Assembly: GCA_030278955.1 (NCBI GenBank)
Contig: JAOANR010000005.1
Span: forward strand, 1,221,431-1,285,430
Direction of reading: 5' to 3'
Origin: Hygrophila difformis
Lineage: Eukaryota > Streptophyta > Magnoliopsida > Lamiales > Acanthaceae
Length of the DNA: 64,000 bases
The notes below the pieces were generated by a model that did no database searches, had not been told where the DNA came from, and saw only the letters and a program-made list of their open reading frames with translations. Each line of letters opens with the position of its first letter. Position 1 is the stretch's first letter. A program made the translations under genes and the position numbers. This document shows, in pieces, positions 55,694-64,000 of this stretch.

Positions 55694-58600
55694 TCATCCT
55701 CTTAAATCTTGGATTCCCAGCTTCTTCCGCAAGTACTGGAAGGTTTCAGCTTTCAACGCTTTTGTAAAAATGTATGCGACTTGTTCACTTGATCTGACAT
55801 ACTTCAGCTCCACTTTTTTTGATTTTACATGTTCCCGTATGAAGTGAAAACGGGTGTCAATGTGTTTCGAGCGTTCATGATGCACTGGATTTTTTGCAAG
55901 GGCAATGGCTGACTTATTATCGACATTAATCTTGATTGCACTTTCTTGTTGTATTTTCAAATCTCCAAGCAATTTCTTCAGCCAAATTGCATGACAGACG
56001 CATGCAGCAGCAGCAATATATTCTGCTTCACAAGTCGATAACGCGACAATGGGTTGCTTTTTTGATGACCAAGTGAATGCATTTCTACCAAGGTAGAACA
56101 CGAACCCTAATGTGCTTTTTCGATCCTCTTTGCTTCCAGCCCAATCACTATCACTGAATCCAACCAATTCAGTGCTTTGATTTGTAGAGTATAGCATGCC
56201 ATAATTTATTATCCCTTGGATGTACTTCAAAATTCTTTTCGCAGCTTTCAAGTGTGAAGTTTTTGGTGTTTCCATGTACCTGCTAACAAGACCAACTCCA
56301 AACAAGATATCAGGTCGTGTGCAGGTTAAGTACCTCAAGCATCCCACAAGACTTTTGTAGTAGGTTGGATTTACTGGGTTTCCTTCTCCTTCTTTAGTCA
56401 ATCTGGTGCCAACTTCCAGCGGTGTGTCGACACTGCAACAATCTTCCATTGAGAATTTCTTCAGAATCTCTTTGGCATATTTTTCTTGTGAGATAAAAAT
56501 TCATTCTTCATCTTGCTTGACTTCAATGCCTAGGAAGTATTGCATCAACCCAAGGTCGGACATTTCAAACTCCTTTTTCATTGATTTTTTGAACTCCTGG
56601 ATCAAGGTCTTATCATTACTTGTAAAGATAATGTCATCAACATATAGACATACCAATAAAAATTCTCCTGACAGGTTTCTCTTCGTATATAGGGAGTGCT
56701 CATATGGGCACTTTACAAATATATTTTCAATAAAGTATTTATCGATTCTTGAATTCCAAGCTCGTGGTGACTGCTTCAATCTATAGAGCGCTTTCTTCAA
56801 CCTGCACACCTTGCCTTCTTGGCCTTGAATTATAAACCCAAGTGGTTGCTCAACATAGACAACCTCTTCAAAATATCCATTCAGAAATGCGGATTTAACA
56901 TCCATTTGATGTATCTGCCACTTCTTTTGAGCTGCTAGTAAATGAGCAGCCTCACTGTTTCAAGCTGGACAACTGGAGCAAAGACTTCTTCATAATCAAT
57001 TCCATATCTTTGATTGTACCCTTTTGGAACGAGACGGGCTTTGTGCCTTTCGATTTCTCCTTTTGCATTTCTTTTCGTCTTGAACACCCATTTGACTCCA
57101 ATTGCTCGATGTCTGTCAGGAAGTGATGTGAGCTCCCATGTATTATTTTTTCAATGGCTTGAATTTCTTCCTCCATAGCTTTTTGCCACTTGACTTCTTT
57201 ATAGGCTTCTTGAAATGTCAATGGGTCAAGACCAGCAAATAGACAGAAATTATTGAATTCATCATCAATTTGCTCACTGGAGTCATATATGTCCTGGACA
57301 CTTCTTGTTCTTCTCACAAGAGGACTATCATCAGAGGATTGGCTTTCAACTTCTACATGATCAGGTACCATGTCCTCCATTTGTTGTTGCTGTTCTTTTT
57401 GCTTTTCCTGTTCATCATCAAAAGAAACATGCTTGGTCTGCTCATTTTCATTAAATCTCCAAGTTTGATCCTCGTTAAAGATAACATCTCTTGACATCAC
57501 CACTTTGCGGGTTACAGGATTGTACAGTTTGTACCCGCTACAATTTTCACCATAGCCAAGAAAAATGCATTTTTGGCTTTTATCTTCAAGCTTTCTACGC
57601 TTTTCTTCTGGCACTTTCGCAAAACAAATGCTTCCAAAAATTCTCAGATGATCAACTTTTGGCTTTTTCTTACTCCAGGCTTCTTCGGGAGTTATGTCTT
57701 CAATTCTATTTGTGAGGGACCTGTTCAACAAATAGACAGCAAAATTTACAGCATCACCTCAAAATTCTTTGGGAATATTTTTCTCTTTCAGCATACATCG
57801 AACCATATTCAAAATTGTTCGGTTCTTTCTTTCTGAAAGACCATTTTGTTGTGGTGTATATGGCATCGTGAGTTGGTGTGATATCCCATGCTCTCTGCAA
57901 AAATGATCAAATTCTCGATATGTGTATTCTCCACCACGATCTGTCCGTAGGCACTTTAATTGGCACCCACTTTGTTTCTCAATAAGGTTTTTAAATTCCT
58001 TGAATTTAGAGAAAACTTCACTTTCTTCTTTCATCACGTAGATCCATGTTTTTCCACTGTAGTCAACTGTGAAGGTAAGAAAATACCTGTTTCCACCAAC
58101 AGAAACTGGATTAATTGGTCCACAAACATCAGAATGTACTAGCTCAAGTCGCGATCTAGCTCTTCTCGCGCCATACTTCTTGAAGGTGTGTCGATGTTGT
58201 TTTCCCATGACACAAACCTCACAAACATTGTTGGAGGATTCAATCCGCGGCAGTCCTGTTACAATATTCTTTTTCTGTAACAATTTCAATGCATCAAAGT
58301 TAAGATGCCCATACCGGAGATGCCATAACTTGCCGCTATCAACAGTGGTTGCCTTCAAGCATTTTGAGTCATCTATAGTGAGCTTCATAGGAAACATTCT
58401 GTTCATCGTCATCTTGACATGTGTGATCAACCTGTTATTCTTATCTCGCAAACTAAGAGCCAAATTTTTCATTTGGATTTCATATCCTTTTTCCAACAAT
58501 TGGGTAACACTCAGCAGATTACTTTTAATTTCATGTACATAATAAACACCAGAAATGCATAGATGTTTTCCATTATGTAACTCGAAGGTAATATCTCCTT

Positions 58601-59771
58601 TACCTTCAATTGGCCTTTTCGACAGGTCACCGAATGTGATATTGCCCATTCGTCTTTCATCAAGTTTGGAAAAGAATTCCTTTCTTCCGCACATATGGTT
58701 TGATGCACCTGTATCCATGTACCATGTGACCGTATGAGGTGGCTCTAGTTCTTTACAAGACATTAGTACTACTGGACCATCCTTCTCTTCTTTGTCAATG
58801 AGATTCGCATTCTCATCTTTATTATTGACTGCACTGTACCAACACTCATTAGCAAAATGACCAAATTTCTTACATAATCGGCATTGAACTTCTGATTTGT
58901 CAAATCTTCCAAAGTTTCTGCCATGTCCGCGACCACGGGCTCGGAATTGTCCTCGACCTCGATAGGTATTCTGGCCACGTTCATTTCCTCCATTATTTTC
59001 GCCATTATTGCTTCGATTCTGATCATAGCGATTATTGACTCGGCCATCTCTTCCTCTCTGTGCTTGATAACGTCCACGTTGTGGACTTCCTATGACAGCA
59101 TTATTTCTTTTAAATGACAATTTCGTTTGCAGTGCTTGCTCCAAGGATTGTTCGTCTCCCTTTTTGAAGAGTCGATGCTCATGGGCTTGTAAAGAGCCCA
59201 TTAATTCTTCAATTGTCATTGCCTCGAGATTTTTTGATTCTTCGTTGGCAACAACGATAAAGTTGAATTTTGGGTCTAGGGATATCAAGATCTTCTCCAC
59301 AACACGAACATCTTTGACCCCCTCGCCGTTTTGTCTTATTTGATGAACAACAGAGATTACTTGGGAGAAGTAATCTGAGACGGCTTCTGATCTACTTTGT
59401 TGTAGAGTTTCAAATTGGGCTCTCAAATATTGGAGCCGGATCTTCTTCACTTTATCTACTCCATCGTGGGCTTTCTTTAAAATTTCCCAAGCATCCTTCG
59501 ATGTTTTTGCAGTAGAAATCAACTCAAATGTGGCTTCATCTACGCCTTGATATATTGTGAACAAGGCTTTTTTCACCTTTTTCTTTATCTCCTTCAATTG
59601 ATCGTCATCTTCTATTGTTGATGTCAACTCTGCAAAATCTGCTTCCACCATATCCCATATATCAAGGGATCCGAGCAAGGCTTCCATTTGGATACTCCAC
59701 ATCCTGTAATTTTCTTTTGTTAATTTTGGCACCTGTGATTGAAGAGAACTGGTTGACGCTATTGTGAACAA
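55694..59771 (-). pseudogene. Copia-3 gag-pol polyprotein
   Basis: 57759-59771 is one open frame: gag (MFTIASTSSLQSQVPKLTKE, WSIQMEALLGSLDIWD), knuckle CRLCKKFGHFANEC, protease WYMDTGASNHMCG, integrase zinc site (LWHLRYGHL...CEVCVMGKQ) and DDE (VHSDVCGP, LRTDRGGEY, GLSERKNRT). It ends KEF* (TGA 57759-57761) at a Trp codon. The same frame resumes (56952-57731) until an A6 run at 57146-57151, where seven A are expected. RT follows (56501-56905) with QMDVKSAFLNG-like motif A and YVDDIIF, then TGA near 56501, then 55694-56449 with the RNase H (GFSDSDWAGSKEDRKS, STCEAEYIAA) to QDLRG*. Confidence 0.93.
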
Positions 59772-60573
59772 TATCTCCTTTATGTTGCGCAGTTTCCTTC
59801 TCCAAAATATTCAATTTGACAAATTCTTCCCAAACCCACTATTTTTTTTAAAAAAAAATATACGCACTCTCTCTTTTTTTTACTTTTTTTTTTATTTTAA
59901 AAAAATCACCAGCACCAATCTTTAATGCCCAATGACCAATTCCACTCAACCAACCCAGCCACGTCACTTTCTCCCTATTTATTTCCCAATTACCAACCAA
60001 ACAATTCTACCACTACCGACAATCCATTCTTTTAATACCTTTCTTCTTCATCCCAATTTTAAGTATCTGGGACTTTGGCTCAACTGCAACAAAATGATGG
60101 GAATGGAGAATCGGCACAACAAGAGGGAGAGGTGGTTCGTGACAAACGCGCAGCGGCGTTGAGAACACTGGATTGGCGACGGTAGAGCAGCTGGGATTGC
60201 GCTGGAAGGCTAAAGGCAGGGATTTCGCTGGAGGGCTACGTTGGTGGTGGCAGGATGTTGTGGGTGTGCCGAGGAGATAGCTGGAGAGGCGGCGCACGAC
60301 GAACTCGCAAGGCGGACGGAGGAGCAGCAACCGTTTTGAGGAGGGCGGCAGATTTGAGAGGGTGGACGTCGATGTGGTTGTGCGGCACGACCAGCAGTAG
60401 TGGTTGGATCACAACAATGCAGGTGGGAGATGGTGTGCAGGCAGCGGTCGGTGGTGGAGGCAGCTCGGCGGAGACACCGGTGAGGTGTGTAGACTAAAGT
60501 TTTTTAATTTTGAGTGTTTATACTCAAGTTGTTTTTGCTCTGAGTTTGATCGCTCAGGCTATGATACCAATTC
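59772..60573 (-). other. Long GC-rich leader of Copia-3
   Basis: Between the primer site and gag lies about 790 nt: an AT-rich part next to gag (59800-60000) and a GC-rich part (60080-60500) rich in GGCGG/GGTGG motifs. A 105-codon open frame (60013-60330) is present on the minus strand without recognisable domain. Confidence 0.55.
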
Positions 60574-60865
60574 TGTTGGAATTTTGCATTGGGGAGAACA
60601 ATTGAGAGTTTAGATGTTATTGTTCTAAATCTCATTCTGCATTTTTTCGCTAACATTACAAGGCTATTTATAGCCGGAAAGATTACACGCGTGATAATAT
60701 AAAAACAACATTGTTGACAATTACACAATCCGAAATCTAATTGCAATCAAACTTAGCGGCTACTTTGACGACGGCTGTGGCAGCTCTTTTTGGCAACGGC
60801 GTGAGCATGCGTTGTCGGGGACGGTGGCTGGAGCATGCGTAGTTAGGTGAGTTTATTATTCAATA
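60574..60865 (-). repeat. 5' LTR of Copia-3
   Basis: Pairs with 55390-55675. It has a 6-nt insertion (ATATAA type) after GCGTGATA and ends CAATA where the partner has CAACA. TATA box at 60665-60672 on the minus strand. Confidence 0.92.
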
Positions 60866-60917
60866 AAAATATATATGATCCCTGCCCAGGCCTACTGATC
60901 AAAATTAAAGGCAATTG

Positions 60918-61182
60918 TGTTGGAATTTTGAATTGGGAAGAACAATTGAGAGTTTAGATGTTATTGTTCTAAATCTCGTTCTGCATTTTTTTCGCTAACA
61001 TTACAAGGCTATTTATAGCCGGAAAGATTACGCGCGTGATAATATAAAGACAACATTGTTGACAAACTACGGATCCGCAATCTAATTGCAATCAAACTTA
61101 GCGTCTACTTTGACGACGGTTGTGGCAGCTCTTTTTGACGACGGCGGGAGCATGTGTTGTCGGGTGAGTTTATTATTCAACA
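60918..61182 (-). repeat. 3' LTR of Copia-4
   Basis: TGTTGGAATTTTGAATTG to TTATTATTCAACA, 265 bp. About 27 bp present in the Copia-3 LTRs (after GTTGTCGGG) are missing. TATA box at 61010-61017 on the minus strand. Confidence 0.9.
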
Positions 61183-61198
61183 TCCCCCCCCCTTAAAC

Positions 61199-63995
61199 TC
61201 ATCCTCTTGAAATCTTGGATTCCCAGCTTCTTTCGCAAATACTGGAAGGTTTCAACTTTAACGCTTTTGTAAAAATGTCAGCAACTTGCTCACTTGGGCT
61301 GACATACTTCACCTCCACTTCTTTTGATTTTACATGTTCCCGTATGAAGTGAAAAACGGGTGTCGATGTGTTTTGAGCGTTCATGATGCACTGGATTTTT
61401 TGCAAGGGCAATGGCAGACTTGTTATCGACATGAATCTTGACTGTACTTTCTTGTTGTATCTTCAAATTTCCAAGTTCTTCAGCCAAATTGCATGACAGA
61501 CGCATGCAGCAGCAACAATGTATTCTGCTTCACAAGTCGATAACGCGACAATGGGTTGCTTCTTTGATGACCAGGTGAATGCATTTCTACCAAGGTAGAA
61601 CACGAAGCCTGATGTGCTTTTTCGATCCTCTTTGCTTCCAGCCCAATCACTATCACTGAATCCAACCAATTCAGTGCTTTGATTTGTAGAGTATAGCATG
61701 CCATACTTCATTGTTCCTTTGATGTACTTCAAAAATTTTTTCGCAGCTTTCAAGTGTGAAGTTTTTGGTGTTTCTATTTACCTGCTAACAAGACCAACTC
61801 CAAACAAGATATCAGGTCGTGTGCAGGTTAAGTAAATCAAGCATCCCACAAGACTTTTGTAGTAGGTTGGATTTACTGGGTTTCCTTCTCCTTCTTTGGT
61901 CAATCTGGTGCCAACTTCCAGCGGTGTGTCGACACTGCAACAATTTTCCATTGAGAATTTCTTCAGGATCTCCTTTGCATATTTGTCTTGTGAGATAAAA
62001 ATTCCTTCTTTATCTTGCTTGACTTCAATGCCTAGGAAGTATTGCATCAACCCCAGGTCAGACATTTCAAACTCCTTTTCCATTGATTTCTTGAACTCCT
62101 GGATCAAGGCCTTATCATTACCTGTAAAGATAATGTCATCAACATATAGACATATCAATAAAAATTCTCCTGACAGGTTTCTTTTCGCATATAGGTCATA
62201 TGGGCACTTTACAAATCCATTTTCAATAAAGTATTTATCGATTCTTATATTCCAAGCTCTTGGTGACTGCTTCAATCCATATAGCGCTTTCTTCAACCTG
62301 TACACCTTGTCTTTCTTGGCCTTCAATTATAAATCCAGGTGGTTGTTCAACATAGACAACCTCTTCAAAATTTCCATTCAGAAATGCGGATTTAACATCC
62401 ATTTGATGTATCTGCCACTTTTTTTGAGCTGCTAGTGAAATGAGCAGCCTCACTGTTTCAAGCCGGGCAACTGGGGCAAAGACTTCTTCATAATTAATTC
62501 AATATCTTTGATTGTACCCGTTTGTAACGAAAAGGCTTTGTGCCTTTCGATTTCTCCTTTTGCATTTCTTTTCGTCTTGAACACCCATTTGACTCCAATT
62601 GCTCGATGTCTATCAGGAAGTGATGTGAGCTCCCATGTATTATTTTTTTTCAATGGCTTGAATTTCTTCCTCCATAGCTTTTTGCCACTTGACTTCTTTA
62701 GAGGCTTCTTGAAATGTCAATGGGTCAAGACCTGTAAATAGACAGAAATTATTGAATTCATCATCAATTTGCTCACTGGAGTCATAAATGTCCTGGACCC
62801 TTCTTGTTCTTCTCACAATAGGACTATCATCAGAGGATTGGCTTTCAACTTCTACATGATCAGGTACCATGTCCTCCATTTGTTGTTGCTGTTCTTTTTG
62901 CTTTTCCTGTTCATCATCAAAAGGAATATGCTTGGTCTGCTCATCTTCATTCCATCTCCAACTTTGATCCTCGTTAAAGATAACATCTCTTGACATCACC
63001 ACTTTGTGGGTTACAGGATTGTACAGTTTGTAGCCGCTGCAATTTTCACCATAGCCAAGAAAAATGCAGTTTTGGCTTTTATCTTCGAGCTTTGTACGCT
63101 TTTCTTCTGGCACTTTTGCAAAACAAATGCTTCCAAAAATTCTTAGATGGTCAAATTTTGGGTTTTTCCCACTCCAGGCTTCTTCGGGAGTTATGTCTCC
63201 AATACTCCTTGTTAGGAACCTGTTCAACAGATAGACAGAACAATTTACAGCATCTCCCTAAAATTCTTTGGGAATATTTTTCTCTTTCAGCATACATCGA
63301 ACCATATTCAAAATTGTTCGGTTCTTTCTTTCTGAAACACCATTTTGTTGTGGTGTATATGGCATTGTGAGTTGGTGTGATATCCCATGCTCTCTGCAAA
63401 AATGATCAAATTCTCGAGATGTGTATTCTCCACCACGATCTGTCCGTAGGCACTTTAATTGGCACCCACTTTGTTTCTCAACAAGGTTTTTAAATTCCTT
63501 GAATTTAGAGAAAACTTCACTTTTTTCTTTCATCATATAGATCCATGTTTTTCCACTGTAGTCATCTGTGAAGGTAAGAAAATACCTGTTTCCACCAATA
63601 GAAACTGGAGTAATTGGTCCACAAACATCAGAATGTACTAGCTCAAGTCGCGATCTAGCTCTTCTCGCGCCATACTTCTTGAAGGTGTGTCGATGTTGTT
63701 TTCCCATGACACAAACCTCACAAACATTGTTGGAGGATTCAATCTGCGGCAGTCCTGTCAGAATATTCTTTTTCTGCAACAATTTCAATGCATCAAAATT
63801 AAGATGTCCATACCGGAGATGCCATAACTTGCCGCTATCTACAGTGGTTGCCTTCAAGCATTTTGAGTCATCTATAGTGAGCTTCAGGGGAAACATTCTG
63901 TTCGTCGTCATCTTGACATGTGTGATCAACCTGTTATTCTTATCTCGTAAACTAAGAGCCAAATTTTTCATTTGGATTTCATATCCCTTTTCCAA
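61199..63995 (-). pseudogene. Copia-4 pol (integrase, RT, RNase H), partial and frame-broken
   Basis: 63258-63995 holds the end of the protease spacer and the integrase (HSDVCGP, LRTDRGGEY, GVSERKNRT), ending KEF* with TAG at 63258-63260, the same Trp codon that is TGA in Copia-3. 62640-63227 continues until an A8 run (62643-62650; seven expected). RT follows in pieces with HQMDVKSAFLNG, ALYGLKQSPRAW and LYVDDIIFTGND (61778-62453), then RNase H with GFSDSDWAGSKEDRKS (61463-61753) and the tail VADIFTKALK (61199-61432). Confidence 0.9.
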
Positions 63996-64000
63996 TAATT

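Larger units (their letters stand above)
55390..60865 (-). mobile_element. Copia-3: Tnt1/Tork-like Ty1/copia element, complete ends
   Basis: LTRs at 55390-55675 (286 bp) and 60574-60865 (292 bp) are about 97 percent identical. The target duplication AAAAT is exact at 55385-55389 and 60866-60870. On the minus strand the primer site TGGTATCATAGC (60558-60569) and the G-rich polypurine tract (55676-55692) adjoin the LTRs. One long gag-pro-integrase frame is followed by broken RT/RNase H frames. About 790 nt separate the primer site from gag, a long GC-rich leader. Confidence 0.94.
60918..64000 (-). mobile_element. Copia-4: second copy of the Copia-3 family, cut by the window end
   Basis: The 3' LTR (60918-61182) is followed on the minus strand side by a C-rich polypurine complement and pol in the same organisation as Copia-3, with very high similarity, up to the pre-integrase region at 64000. 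The left border lies 52 bp from Copia-3. Confidence 0.92.

Overview
This is nuclear DNA from a flowering plant, most likely a eudicot. The evidence is spliced genes with GT-AG introns, a chloroplast-targeted BPG2-type GTPase, and the typical angiosperm mix of Ty3/gypsy, Ty1/copia, LINE, Stowaway, Tourist, hAT and Mutator-like elements. I place roughly three quarters of the window in transposable elements. Only three host genes are well supported: a small membrane protein at 15.9-16.3 kb (minus), a BPG2-like plastid GTPase at 35.5-39.5 kb (plus) and an MFSD12-like transporter at 42.6-45.4 kb (plus).

Layout. 1-14.5 kb is one Tat-lineage Ty3/gypsy element on the minus strand: 5' LTR at 14029-14482, primer site, gag, protease, RT, dual RNase H, integrase. 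Its 3' LTR lies off the left edge. Between pol and the missing LTR it carries a spliced gene on the opposite strand with a plant mobile domain (PMD), an acidic region and a C-terminal coiled coil. That gene is preceded by an array of repeated, GCCGCC-rich, phase-0 exons. This antisense gene and its exon array are the most unusual thing in the window. 14.5-16.8 kb holds one small gene. 16.8-22.5 kb is a full-length LINE with a long target-site duplication. 22.5-26.4 kb is AT-rich and packed with Stowaway-like MITEs. 26.4-32.1 kb is a very young copia element (Copia-1) whose two 391-bp LTRs look identical. 32.2-34.3 kb is a Tourist MITE followed by a Mutator-like fold-back element nested inside a Stowaway element. 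35.4-45.4 kb is the gene-rich part. 45.4-47 kb has a 68-bp micro-element and a hAT non-autonomous element. 47.3-54.5 kb is an old copia element (Copia-2) split by a 2.7-kb long-TIR element. 55.4-60.9 kb (Copia-3) and 60.9-64 kb (Copia-4, cut by the window end) are two adjacent copies of one Tnt1/Tork-like copia family.

Reliability. Many reading-frame breaks in both elements and the transporter gene fall in short homopolymers. They may be real decay, reverse-transcription slippage or assembly indels, and the sequence alone cannot separate these. Family names rest on motifs read by eye; no database search was possible.
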